Assembly (NCBI GenBank): GCA_019418025.1
Contig: DYCR01000005.1
Span: 21,277-44,304 of the forward strand
Origin: Clostridiales bacterium
GTDB taxonomy: Bacteria; Bacillota; Clostridia; Oscillospirales; Oscillospiraceae
Direction: 5' to 3'
DNA length: 23,028 nt
Shown here piece by piece: positions 14,246-22,902 of this stretch. Both the position numbers and the translations under genes were made by a program. The notes under the pieces were generated by a model. It searched no databases. It was not told where the DNA came from and worked only from the letters and a program-made list of their open reading frames with translations. The number at the start of each line of letters is the position of its first letter. Positions within the stretch are counted from its first letter, which is position 1.

Positions 14246-15451
14246 TTACACGCTCTGTTCAGGCAGGGTCACACCCTGCTCCCGCAGGAATCTGGCCGCA
14301 TCGGCAGAGTTGGGGGATATCTGACGATTCTGCTCGCGCAGCTGCTTCAGGGTCATCTCCAGTCCCATCAGCATCCCTTCGTCCAAATTTCTGTGAGCAG
14401 CCTCCCGCAGCCGCTCCACCCCGGGAAATTTTCGGTTGGCCTCGATATAGTCGGCAAGATATACGATTTTATCCAACCTGCTCATATTCGGCATTCCTGT
14501 TGTGTGGTATCGGATCGCCTGCACCACCGCAGCATTTTCGCCAAAGATCTGTTCCGCCACCAGACTTCCGGTCAAAGCGTGGAGCGTTTTGGGATTTTCC
14601 TGAGAAAATTTACTTAGCAATATACCATATTCGTCACATAAAGTCAATTGAAGCGGCCCGTCCAATGCCTTTGTGATGTCATGGAGCAGTCCCGCCCGGG
14701 CGGCATCCACTTCATTTTCCCCATACTGCCGAGCAAGGGCAACCGCCGCATCCCGGCAGCCCAGAACATGGGCCACCCGATTGGGATTGAGCAGCCGGAT
14801 CACCACCTGCTCCAGTTCCTCCATGGACAGCCCCTTGTAATCCCGTCCGGTATCATACAGCCCCTGCTGACGGATAAATTCCCCGACACCGGGACATAAA
14901 TACGGATCGGCACAGCCAAAAATCAGCATCCTGCGCAGATCGGAGGACGAGATGGCCGTTACCGGATTTTCGATCAGCTCCACCTTGGCTCCCATGCTCT
15001 CCAGCAGCTGCCGCTGCCGTGAGACTGCCTCATGTTCCTTAGGCTCCCCCCGGTAAACCACCCCCAAGGAAACCTCCTGCATGATTTTTTCGGGCTGATA
15101 CCACGTTAAAAAACTCAGAAACATATCCGTTCCCATCAGCAGAAAAAGCTCTGCATCGGGATACCCACGGCGCAGCTGGGCGATGGTATCATAGGTATAG
15201 CTTTTTCCGTCACGGAGCAGCTCTAGCTCCAATATCTCAGCACGCTCCAAGCCTTTGGCAGACATGCGCAGCATCTGCAGCCGCTGCTGCGCCGAAGCCG
15301 CATCCTCGGACACCTGCTTGTGGGGCGCCACATTATTGGGGATCAACAGCAGCCGATCCAGTCCGAGTGCCTCGATCGCATGGGCCGCTGCACGCATATG
15401 TCCGACATGAGGCGGATTATAAGTACCGCCGTAAATACCGATACGTTCCAT
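14246..15451 (-). CDS. nadD: fused nicotinate-nucleotide adenylyltransferase (NadD) and HD-domain Ap4A hydrolase (YqeK)
   Basis: One continuous frame of 401 residues joins two enzymes. Residues 1-200 are NadD: GTYNPPHVGH (9-18) is the nucleotidyltransferase HxGH motif, and ISSSDLRR (167-174) is its second signature. This half makes nicotinate adenine dinucleotide from nicotinate mononucleotide and ATP. Residues about 210-395 are an HD-domain protein like YqeK, with His228, the His257-Asp258 pair, His291, His316 and Asp334 as metal ligands; YqeK splits diadenosine tetraphosphate symmetrically. In Bacillus these are two adjacent genes. The linker (about 200-210) shows no stop or ribosome site, so this is a true fusion and not two genes misread. 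Confidence 0.94.
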   Translation of the reverse strand: MERIGIYGGTYNPPHVGHMRAAAHAIEALGLDRLLLIPNNVAPHKQVSEDAASAQQRLQMLRMSAKGLERAEILELELLRDGKSYTYDTIAQLRRGYPDAELFLLMGTDMFLSFLTWYQPEKIMQEVSLGVVYRGEPKEHEAVSRQRQLLESMGAKVELIENPVTAISSSDLRRMLIFGCADPYLCPGVGEFIRQQGLYDTGRDYKGLSMEELEQVVIRLLNPNRVAHVLGCRDAAVALARQYGENEVDAARAGLLHDITKALDGPLQLTLCDEYGILLSKFSQENPKTLHALTGSLVAEQIFGENAAVVQAIRYHTTGMPNMSRLDKIVYLADYIEANRKFPGVERLREAAHRNLDEGMLMGLEMTLKQLREQNRQISPNSADAARFLREQGVTLPEQSV

Positions 15452-15475
15452 ACCATTTCCCCCCGGATACTGAAA

Positions 15476-15946
15476 TTAGTCTTTGTTTCGCAGTGCCTTT
15501 TCTTTTTCACGCTCAATGGCGCGGTCAATAGCCTGCTGACGGAAATAATCATTCCGACGCTCACGCTCTGCCTTTGCCGTCATCCGGCGGGCCTTTGCGC
15601 CCTTGCGCACAGGATTGGAATTTGCGACAGAAACGCTCTTGTTCTTTGCACGTCCCACCTGATTGCGCTGCGCCTGCAGCTTCTGGCTGAGACGGTATAT
15701 CACAAATTTGCTTCCGACCACACTGATCCCGTCAGCGCCGGTGGCCTCGCAGATGGCATCGCTTGCCTCTCTGGGGCTCATCATGGCCGTCTCCAAGACC
15801 TTGCCCTTGACCAGCTCCCTGTTTTCCAGCTGGATCTCAACATCGGCAATCAGGGTATCACTGATCCCTCCCTTACCGACGATCAATGTGGTATCCAGTG
15901 CATTCGCCTGGGCACGCAGTGCTGCCCGCTCCTTACTTGTCAGCAT
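15476..15946 (-). CDS. yhbY: YhbY/YqeI-type CRM-domain RNA-binding protein with a basic C-terminal extension
   Basis: A 156-residue protein. The ATG at 15946 lies 7 bases after GGAG, better than the TTG two codons upstream. Residues about 1-95 form a CRM domain with the GKGG loop (24-27) and the closing stretch VVGSKFVIYRLS, as in YhbY, a 50S precursor-binding ribosome assembly factor. The usual YhbY ends near residue 97, but here about 60 more residues follow, rich in Arg, Lys and Ala and ending in charged helix (REKEKALRNKD). The gene start overlaps the end of rdgB by 14 bases. Confidence 0.9.
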   Translation of the reverse strand: MLTSKERAALRAQANALDTTLIVGKGGISDTLIADVEIQLENRELVKGKVLETAMMSPREASDAICEATGADGISVVGSKFVIYRLSQKLQAQRNQVGRAKNKSVSVANSNPVRKGAKARRMTAKAERERRNDYFRQQAIDRAIEREKEKALRNKD

Positions 15947-16538
15947 AATCAAACTCCTTTAATTTCTCATATAACAGATCCAGTGCCTTTGCCCGATGGG
16001 AAACCTTGTTTTTCTCCTCGGGGGGCAGCTGTGCAAAGCCGCAGTTTTTGGGAGGATAGAAGAAGATCGGATCGTATCCGAAGCCGTTCTCCCCCACCGG
16101 CTCCCGCAGCAGCATGCCGTGTGCCTCGCCGCGGGCCTGCACCTTCCGCCCGTCCGGCATCACCAGTGTGATGACACACACGAATTTTGCCTGCCGCCGA
16201 TCGTCCGGGACATGCTCCATATTCTTCAGAAGCAGCATCATTCTGCCGTGATCGTCCAAGCTTTCGTCAAAGCCATACCGGGCAGAGTAAATACCGGGCG
16301 CACCGTCCAGTGCATCCACGGCAATGCCGGAATCGTCTGCCAGTGCAGGCATGCCGCTGGCACGCATCACCGCATCCGCCTTCAGGAAAGAATTCTCTTC
16401 AAAGGTGCTTCCGGTCTCCTCCACATCGATATCGATGCCCAGCTCCGACTGAAGCACCAGTTCGATTCCCAGCTCCTTCAGGATCGCGCTGATCTCTACC
16501 AGCTTGTGCTGATTCTTGCTTGCCAATACTACTTTCAT
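15933..16538 (-). CDS. rdgB: XTP/dITP pyrophosphatase (RdgB/HAM1 family)
   Basis: A 201-residue enzyme that hydrolyses non-canonical purine triphosphates (dITP, XTP) to monophosphates and keeps them out of DNA and RNA. The family pattern is complete: ASKNQHK near the start (6-12), FEENSFLKA, LADDSGI (metal-binding Asp pair), GFGYDPIF and SHRAKAL near the end. An AGGAGG site for this gene lies inside the 3' end of ftsY, and only one base separates the ftsY stop from the start, so the two are tightly coupled. Confidence 0.96.
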   Translation of the reverse strand: MKVVLASKNQHKLVEISAILKELGIELVLQSELGIDIDVEETGSTFEENSFLKADAVMRASGMPALADDSGIAVDALDGAPGIYSARYGFDESLDDHGRMMLLLKNMEHVPDDRRQAKFVCVITLVMPDGRKVQARGEAHGMLLREPVGENGFGYDPIFFYPPKNCGFAQLPPEEKNKVSHRAKALDLLYEKLKEFDYADK

Positions 16539-16539
16539 A

Positions 16540-17457
16540 TCAATCGGCCTCCTGTAACAATGCCTCTACAAAGGGCTTCGGTTCAAAGACCATCAGGTCG
16601 TCGGCCTGTTCTCCGACACCGATGTATTTCACTGGGATCTGCAGTGCGTCGGCAACTGCGATCACGATGCCACCCTTGGCGGTTCCGTCCAGCTTAGTCA
16701 GCGCGATGGAGGTTACTCCGGCGATCTGCTGGAATTGCTTTGCCTGGATCAGACCGTTCTGCCCGGTCGTTCCGTCCAGAACAAGCAGGACCTCCTTGCT
16801 GGCCTCCGGCAGCTCCCGATCGATGATCCGGCTGATCTTGTTCAGCTCGTTCATCAGGTTGGCCTTGTTGTGCAGACGTCCTGCGGTGTCGCAGATGATC
16901 ACATCCACATCTCTGGCCTTGGCGGCATGTATCCCGTCAAAGACCACCGATGCAGGATCGGCACCCTCGTGCTGACGCACGATGCCGCAGTTGGCCCGAT
17001 CCGCCCAGATCTCCAACTGATCCGCTGCCGCCGCACGGAAGGTATCACCGGCAACCAGAAGGACCTTCTTGCCCTCTCTGGTCAGCTGGGTGGCGATCTT
17101 ACCGATGGTGGTGGTTTTGCCCACACCGTTGACACCGATCACCAGAACAACCGCCGGCTTGGTGCTGAGATTCAGCTCGCTGTCTCCCACGCTGAGCATC
17201 TCCACCAAGATCTCCTTCAGGGCTTCCTTTGCATCTGCCGTGGTTTTCAAATGGTTTTTGCGAACCGCCTTGCGCAGGGCCTCGGTGGCCTTTGTGGCAG
17301 TCTCCATGCCCAGATCCGCAAGGATCAGGCACTCCTCCAGCTCATCGTAGAAATCATCGTCGATTTCCGTAAATCCGGTAAAAACACTGTCCAGAGTGTC
17401 TGCCATCGCCTGTCTGGTTTTGGTCAGTCCCTGCTTGATTTTGTCGAAAAATCCCAT
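16540..17457 (-). CDS. ftsY: signal recognition particle receptor FtsY
   Basis: A 305-residue SRP GTPase without the long acidic A-domain of E. coli, which is normal for Firmicutes. An N-domain helical bundle (about 1-95) precedes the G-domain: GVNGVGKT (108-115, G1), DTFRAAA (138-144), DTAGR (190-194, G3) and TKLD (254-257, G4), followed by GLGE-like IGVGEQADDL. The N-terminal amphipathic stretch MGFFDKIKQGL likely binds the membrane. FtsY docks SRP-ribosome complexes at the Sec translocon. It follows smc after 13 bases, the usual Firmicute smc-ftsY arrangement. Confidence 0.97.
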   Translation of the reverse strand: MGFFDKIKQGLTKTRQAMADTLDSVFTGFTEIDDDFYDELEECLILADLGMETATKATEALRKAVRKNHLKTTADAKEALKEILVEMLSVGDSELNLSTKPAVVLVIGVNGVGKTTTIGKIATQLTREGKKVLLVAGDTFRAAAADQLEIWADRANCGIVRQHEGADPASVVFDGIHAAKARDVDVIICDTAGRLHNKANLMNELNKISRIIDRELPEASKEVLLVLDGTTGQNGLIQAKQFQQIAGVTSIALTKLDGTAKGGIVIAVADALQIPVKYIGVGEQADDLMVFEPKPFVEALLQEAD

Positions 17458-17470
17458 ATTGATTCTCCTA

Positions 17471-20400
17471 TCATTCGGTAATGCCCAGATATTCTTCCAT
17501 CTGGTTCAAATCCAACCGCAGCAGCTTGGACACGCCCTGCTCCTGCATGGTAACACCGTACAGCACGTCGGATGCCTCCATGGTGCCGCGGCGGTGGGTA
17601 ATGACGATAAACTGGGTCTTTTGACTCAGATTGTGCAGATATGTTGCAAAACGCTCAACATTTCGGTCGTCCAGTGCCGCATCGATCTCGTCAAGCAGAC
17701 AGAAGGGCGTGGGCCGGACCTTCAGGATCGCAAAATACAGCGCAATGGCAACGAATGCCTTTTCGCCGCCGGACAGCAGCGTAATGGTCTTGACCTGCTT
17801 TCCCGGGGGCTGTACCCGGATCTCGATGCCGCAGGTCAGCGGATTTTCCGGGTCCTCCAGAATCAGCTGGCCCTTGCCGCCGCCAAACATCTCTTCAAAG
17901 GTCTGTCCGAAATAATTGTCGATTTTTTGAAATTCTTCCACGAAGATGACCGTCATCTCTTGGGTGATATCCTTGATGATGCTCTCCAGTTCCTTTTTGG
18001 AGGTCAGCACATCATCCCGCTGGGTCGCCAGATAGCTGTATCGCTCGTTCACACGGGCAAACTCCTCGATTGCACCCAGATTGGGGGTCCCAAGACCGGA
18101 GATCTTCCGCTTCAGCTCCGCAATCCGGCGGTTGCCCGAAGCGATGGACTCGATTTGGCCCCGTTTTTCCGGCGCCGAGCCCGGTGTCAGCTCATAATTA
18201 TCCCACAGCTTGTCGATGATCTGGCGTTCTTCCATCTCCGTGGTCATTTTCTTTTGCTCAAGCAGTGCGCAGGCCCGCTCCATATTCAGAATATCCTTGC
18301 TCTTTTCCTGAGACATCCGCTCTGCCTTGGTTTTGGCGGCCTCTGTCTCCATGCGGTCTGCCATCACCTGCTTGAGATGGAACTGGCTCTGCTCGGTTTC
18401 GCTGCGGTTTTCCGCCTGACGCTTCCTCAGCTCCTCGATCTGCTCTGCCAGTCTGACCGTGTCTGCATTCATCGCCTCCACAACGGAAAGCTTCTGCTGA
18501 CGGTCGCCCTCCAGAGATTGCTGCAGCTGCTTCAGATCCTCGATATGCACCAGTGCCGTGCTGCGCTCGGCCTCCATGGCCGCAGACTCGGTTTTGATAT
18601 GGGTCATCCGCTCTGTCAGTGCATTGGTCGCATCCAGTGTCTCCGACTCCTGCCCTTCCAGTTCTGTCAGCATTTGGTTGGTCTGCGCCAGCTGCTGGGT
18701 GTAGACCTGAATCTTGGCCTGCTGTGCCGCCAGACGCTGACTGTCTGATGCATGTCTTGACTGAATGGCATCCAGCTCCCGCTGTGCCGATGCATCCGCA
18801 TCCGACACCGCATTGAGCAGGATCTCATACTGTTTTTCCTGCCCCTGCAATCTCAGAACCTGATCCTCAGCCTCACGCAGCTGATCTCTTGCCGCCGTCA
18901 GCTGAAATTCCACTTCATCGGCGCTGCGCTGCGCCTCACGCAGCTCTGCCTCCCGGCGGCTTTTCCGCTCGGAAAGCTTCTGCTCCTGCACCGTCAGCTT
19001 TTCCAGCTCGTTGGCTCTGGAGAGGATGCCCGACTCCTTGTTCACGCTGCCGCCGGTCATGGAACCGCCGGGATTCATCACCTGACCGTCCAGAGTGACG
19101 ATCTTGAATCGGTTGCGATACTGCCTTGCCATTGCAATGGCAGAATCGATATGGTCGGCAATGACCGTTCTTCCCAAAAGGTTTTCCACAATCGGCCGGT
19201 AACGCTGTTCACTTTCCACCAAGTCAGAAGCAATGCCCACAAATCCACGGCAGCGCTCCAGACCGGATTCCTGCAGGGTACGCCCCTGAATGCTGCTCAG
19301 AGGCAGGAAGGTGGCACGGCCGCTTCCGCTGCGCTTTAGGTAGCTGATGGCAGCCTTGCCGTCGGCCTCTGTCTCCACCACGATCTGCTGCATGGCACCG
19401 CCGAGGGCGATCTCGATGGCCACGGTATAATCATCGTCCGTGCGGATCAGCCGGGAAACAGGGCCGTGGATGTTCCGAAGCGAGCCTCGCTGCGCCTCCT
19501 GCATGACAAGACGGACAGACTTCTGATAGTTCTCAAAGTCCCGTTCCATGGCCCGAAAGACCTTCAGCTTTGCATGGATGGAATCCAGCTGCGCCGTCAT
19601 GGTGCGCACCTCGTTTGACAGCTCGTCCCGATGCTGCAATCTGGTATTCTGCCGCAGCACGAAACCGGCGATGGTGTTCTGCGCTGCCTGTGCCTCTTCC
19701 TGAGCCGCCTTCAGTTCCCTTCTGCATGTATCAAGATTTGCCTGTGCCTCTGTCTTTCGCCCGTTTCCGGCCTGCAGATCCTCACCGAGCTGTGCGCTGC
19801 GCTCTGCGGAGGTGCGCATGCTTTCCTCAAGTCCCCGCACATCCGCTTCACGTCCGGCAATTTCCGCCGTCAGCGTGGTCTGCTTTGCTCTCAGCTCCAG
19901 AAACTGCTTGGTTCTGCCCTGAGCGTTGGCTGTCATCGCAGCCAGCTGACGGTTCAGCTCATCAAGCTCCACCCGATGCTCCTGAAGCTGGGCATCGATC
20001 TGGGCCACACGATCAACAGCCTGCGTGATCTGGCTTTGGATGCCGCCGCTGCGGCTGACCTGCCCTGCAAGCTCCTGTTCGATCCGCTCAACGTTTGCAT
20101 TGTTGTTGTCCACATTGCCCTTGAGCACTGCCATCTGGCCCTCCATCTGCTGATGAGCGGCCTCAAGCATATTTACCTGCACACGCACATTGTCAAGCTG
20201 AGCATCCTTCTGATGCAAGGCGTCGCTGTATTGCTCCGCCTGGCGGTAAAGGGAATCCAGATCATCATGGGCCTGCTGCAGGACAAAGGACGCGCTGGTG
20301 TAGTCCTCCTCTGCCTTTTTGGCAGCCGCCGAAAGCCGATCCAGTGTGTCCAGCCAGACTGCCACCTCGACCCCCTGCAGCTCCTCTTTCAGCTCCAGAT

Positions 20401-21043
20401 ATTTCTTGGCCTTTTCAGATTGGACCCGCAGCGGCTCCAGCTGCATCTCAAGCTCCGATACCTTATCGCCGATTCTCAGCAGATTATCCTCGGTATGGGC
20501 AAGCTTTCGCTCGGTTTCCTCCTTGCGGTGGCGGTATTTGGAAATACCTGCCGCCTCCTCAAAGATTTCCCGGCGGTCGCCGCTTTTCAGAGACAGGATC
20601 TCGTCGATCCTGCCCTGACCGATGTTGGAGTAGCCTTCACGCCCCAGACCGGTGTCCATGAACATCTCATGGATATCCTTTAGGCGGGCAGACTGGCGGT
20701 TGATGTAAAACTCCGAATCTCCGGAACGATAGTATCGGCGGGTAACCATCACCTCGTCGGCATCATATGCAAGGGATCTGTCCGAGTTATCCAAGGTCAG
20801 GGTCGCCTCAGCGAAGCCCACTGCGTTTCTTTTCTGGGTGCCGCCGAAGATGACATCCTCCATTTTTGCACCACGCAGGGTTTTGCTGCTCTGTTCGCCC
20901 ATGACCCAGAGGATCGCGTCAGAAATATTCGATTTACCGGAACCGTTCGGTCCGACAATGGCGGTGATATCGTCACCGAAGCGGATCAACGTCTTGTCCG
21001 GGAAGGACTTAAAGCCCTGAACTTCCAATGATTTCAGATACAC
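17471..21043 (-). CDS. smc: chromosome partition protein SMC
   Basis: A 1190-residue condensin subunit, the normal length. Walker A GPNGSGKS (31-38) lies in the N-terminal head. Long coiled coils (about 170-510 and 670-1020) flank a hinge (about 520-660) with conserved glycines such as GGSMTGG. The C-terminal head carries the signature LSGGE (1090-1094) and Walker B with Asp1118 and Glu1119 in LLDEID. The start is GTG at 21043, 7 bases after GAGG; a nearby ATG is out of frame. SMC works with ScpA and ScpB to compact and segregate the chromosome; those partners are not in this window. It leads a seven-gene operon ending with leuS. Confidence 0.97.
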   Translation of the reverse strand: MYLKSLEVQGFKSFPDKTLIRFGDDITAIVGPNGSGKSNISDAILWVMGEQSSKTLRGAKMEDVIFGGTQKRNAVGFAEATLTLDNSDRSLAYDADEVMVTRRYYRSGDSEFYINRQSARLKDIHEMFMDTGLGREGYSNIGQGRIDEILSLKSGDRREIFEEAAGISKYRHRKEETERKLAHTEDNLLRIGDKVSELEMQLEPLRVQSEKAKKYLELKEELQGVEVAVWLDTLDRLSAAAKKAEEDYTSASFVLQQAHDDLDSLYRQAEQYSDALHQKDAQLDNVRVQVNMLEAAHQQMEGQMAVLKGNVDNNNANVERIEQELAGQVSRSGGIQSQITQAVDRVAQIDAQLQEHRVELDELNRQLAAMTANAQGRTKQFLELRAKQTTLTAEIAGREADVRGLEESMRTSAERSAQLGEDLQAGNGRKTEAQANLDTCRRELKAAQEEAQAAQNTIAGFVLRQNTRLQHRDELSNEVRTMTAQLDSIHAKLKVFRAMERDFENYQKSVRLVMQEAQRGSLRNIHGPVSRLIRTDDDYTVAIEIALGGAMQQIVVETEADGKAAISYLKRSGSGRATFLPLSSIQGRTLQESGLERCRGFVGIASDLVESEQRYRPIVENLLGRTVIADHIDSAIAMARQYRNRFKIVTLDGQVMNPGGSMTGGSVNKESGILSRANELEKLTVQEQKLSERKSRREAELREAQRSADEVEFQLTAARDQLREAEDQVLRLQGQEKQYEILLNAVSDADASAQRELDAIQSRHASDSQRLAAQQAKIQVYTQQLAQTNQMLTELEGQESETLDATNALTERMTHIKTESAAMEAERSTALVHIEDLKQLQQSLEGDRQQKLSVVEAMNADTVRLAEQIEELRKRQAENRSETEQSQFHLKQVMADRMETEAAKTKAERMSQEKSKDILNMERACALLEQKKMTTEMEERQIIDKLWDNYELTPGSAPEKRGQIESIASGNRRIAELKRKISGLGTPNLGAIEEFARVNERYSYLATQRDDVLTSKKELESIIKDITQEMTVIFVEEFQKIDNYFGQTFEEMFGGGKGQLILEDPENPLTCGIEIRVQPPGKQVKTITLLSGGEKAFVAIALYFAILKVRPTPFCLLDEIDAALDDRNVERFATYLHNLSQKTQFIVITHRRGTMEASDVLYGVTMQEQGVSKLLRLDLNQMEEYLGITE

Positions 21044-21078
21044 GGCATAACCTCAAATTTTCTTTATTGAATTGTTTT

Positions 21079-21107
21079 ATTTTATCAACAATTCACGGCA
21101 AATGCAA
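21079..21107 (-). promoter_or_regulatory. sigma-A promoter of smc and its downstream genes
   Basis: TTGCAT (21102-21107) and TAAAAT (21079-21084) are separated by 17 bases on the minus strand, between the rnc terminator and the smc start. It is the only good promoter seen before the seven-gene run. Confidence 0.65.
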
Positions 21108-21128
21108 GGAATTCTTTGAAATTAGTAC

Positions 21129-21163
21129 AAAAAAAGCACCGCCCGGGCAGGGCAGTGTTTTTT
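21129..21163 (-). terminator. intrinsic terminator after rnc
   Basis: On the minus strand CACTGCCC and GGGCGGTG (21137-21157, one G-U pair) form an 8-base-pair stem with a 5-base loop, followed by C and seven T. The matching T-run on the other side would also stop rightward transcripts. Confidence 0.88.
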
Positions 21164-21170
21164 ATGGGGT

Positions 21171-21851
21171 TCAAATACCGAACAGCTTCTCCATCGCAGC
21201 ATGGGCCGCATCCTGCTCGGCACGCTTTTTACTGGTGCCGTTGCCTGTGCCTACGCACACGCCGTTTAAGTGGACCTCTACGCTGAAATGCTTTTCATGG
21301 TCAGGTCCGGACTCTCCGATCAGGTGGTAGCTGAGGACCTGATTCTTCTTCTGCTGGACCCGTTCCTGCAGCACGGTCTTATAGTCGGTATTGTGATATT
21401 TGACCACGGGGATATCGCTCAGGACAAAGGTTTTGACAAATCCCAGTGCCGCCTCATAGCCCCCGTCCAGATAGCATGCCGCGATCACCGATTCCACCGC
21501 ATCAGCCAGAATAGAGCTGCGGCTTCTGCCGCCTCCCTGCTCTTCACCGTGGCCCAGCATCAGATGCTTGCCAAGATCGATGCGGTTGGCGATCACCGCC
21601 AAGCTCTGCTCACAGACCATGTCCGCCCGCATCCGGGTCAGTTCTCCCTCGGGCCTGTCCGGGAAATTGCGGTACAGGTGGTCTGCAACGATCATTCCCA
21701 AAATCGAATCGCCCAGAAACTCCAGACGCTCGTTGCTTTTCAGGCTGTTGTGCCAGCGTTCGTTGGCGTAAGAGGAATGGGTCAGTGCATTTTCCAGCAG
21801 GCTGATATTGCCGAATCGGTATCCGATGGCCTGTTCCAATTCATTCATCAT
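21171..21851 (-). CDS. rnc: ribonuclease III
   Basis: A 226-residue double-strand-specific endoribonuclease. The nuclease domain holds the signature NERLEFLGDSIL (40-51) and DAVE (117-120), which supply the catalytic Asp and Glu residues that bind magnesium. The C-terminal double-stranded-RNA-binding domain covers about 156-225 and ends with KKRAEQDAAHAAM. RNase III processes rRNA precursors and cuts structured mRNAs. The start overlaps the end of plsX by 11 bases (or 8 if the second Met is used), with GGAGAG placed inside plsX, so translation is coupled. In many bacteria acpP stands between plsX and rnc; here it does not. Confidence 0.97.
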   Translation of the reverse strand: MMNELEQAIGYRFGNISLLENALTHSSYANERWHNSLKSNERLEFLGDSILGMIVADHLYRNFPDRPEGELTRMRADMVCEQSLAVIANRIDLGKHLMLGHGEEQGGGRSRSSILADAVESVIAACYLDGGYEAALGFVKTFVLSDIPVVKYHNTDYKTVLQERVQQKKNQVLSYHLIGESGPDHEKHFSVEVHLNGVCVGTGNGTSKKRAEQDAAHAAMEKLFGI

Positions 21852-22884
21852 GGCTTTCGCTCTCCTTGGCGGCCGCCACCTGCTTGAGCATCTGCTCCAG
21901 CTCAGGCTCGATATCGTGCTTTGCCGATGTCACTGCCTGTCCGATCGCATTGCGGAATGCCAGACGGTCGGAAGATCCGTGGGCCTTGATGACGGGCTTT
22001 TTAATGCCCAGCAGCTGTGTCCCGCCGATCTCACGGTAGTCCAGCAGCTTCATCATGTTCCGAATGCCACCCTTGCAAAGCATTGCCCCCAGCATGGTAG
22101 CCGCATTTGTTTTAAACATCTTTTTGATCGCCGAGCCCATAAACATTGCAGTGCCCTCGATGGATTTCAGCAGCACGTTGCCGGAAAATCCGTCACACAC
22201 CACCACATCCACTGCACCCAGTGGAACATCTCTGGCCTCTACATTGCCGACAAAGTTGATCAGCCCCTGAGCCTTTGCATTGCTCAGCAGCTTATAGGCC
22301 TCCAGCTGCAAGGGGGTTCCCTTGGAATCCTCCGTCCCGATATTCAGCAGCCCAACCTTAGGCTCTGCCACACCGAGGGAGTTTTTGGCATACAGCGAGC
22401 CGACAAACGCAAATTGCAGCAGGAATTCCGGGGTACACTCTGCATTTGCGCCGCAGTCAACAATGATGGTCTTTCCGCCGGTCTTATTGGGGACGGCAGG
22501 TGCCAGTGCGCCGCGGCGGATCCCCTTGACTCGCTTCACCACCAGTGTTGCCGCCGTCAGCAGCGCACCCGTGGAGCCGGCAGAGACAAATCCGTCCCCC
22601 TGCCCTTCTGACAGGGCCTTCAGCCCCACCACCATGGACGAGGTCTTGCGTTTGTGCATCACTGTGCCGGGATCGTCATGCATATCCACCACATCATCGG
22701 CGTGGAGGATCTCCACACCCTGAGGCAGATCGGGATAACCGTGTTTCTTCAGGACCTCAAGGATCTCCTCTCCGCGGCCGACCAGAGTCACCTGTGTATC
22801 AAAGTCTTTGACTGCATCCAGCGCACCGAGGACCGCCGCCTCGGGCGCATGGTCGCCGCCCATTGCATCGAGAATAATCTTCAT
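21841..22884 (-). CDS. plsX: phosphate acyltransferase PlsX
   Basis: A 347-residue peripheral membrane enzyme that turns acyl-ACP and phosphate into acyl-phosphate, the first step of phospholipid synthesis in Gram-positive bacteria. The start MKIILDAMGGDHAPEA is the family hallmark, and further conserved parts are SAGSTGALL, DCGANAE, LLNIGTE and VCDGFSGNVLLK. An AAAGAGGTG site precedes ATG 22884. The gene sits just ahead of rnc with overlap and 18 bases after a small upstream frame, so it belongs to an operon reaching beyond the window. Confidence 0.97.
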   Translation of the reverse strand: MKIILDAMGGDHAPEAAVLGALDAVKDFDTQVTLVGRGEEILEVLKKHGYPDLPQGVEILHADDVVDMHDDPGTVMHKRKTSSMVVGLKALSEGQGDGFVSAGSTGALLTAATLVVKRVKGIRRGALAPAVPNKTGGKTIIVDCGANAECTPEFLLQFAFVGSLYAKNSLGVAEPKVGLLNIGTEDSKGTPLQLEAYKLLSNAKAQGLINFVGNVEARDVPLGAVDVVVCDGFSGNVLLKSIEGTAMFMGSAIKKMFKTNAATMLGAMLCKGGIRNMMKLLDYREIGGTQLLGIKKPVIKAHGSSDRLAFRNAIGQAVTSAKHDIEPELEQMLKQVAAAKESESHDE

Positions 22885-22902
22885 ACCACACCTCTTTCTG
22901 CT

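Noticed and set aside
17396..20683. several rightward frames of 150-450 codons
   Set aside because: All mirror smc; compositional shadows without ribosome sites.
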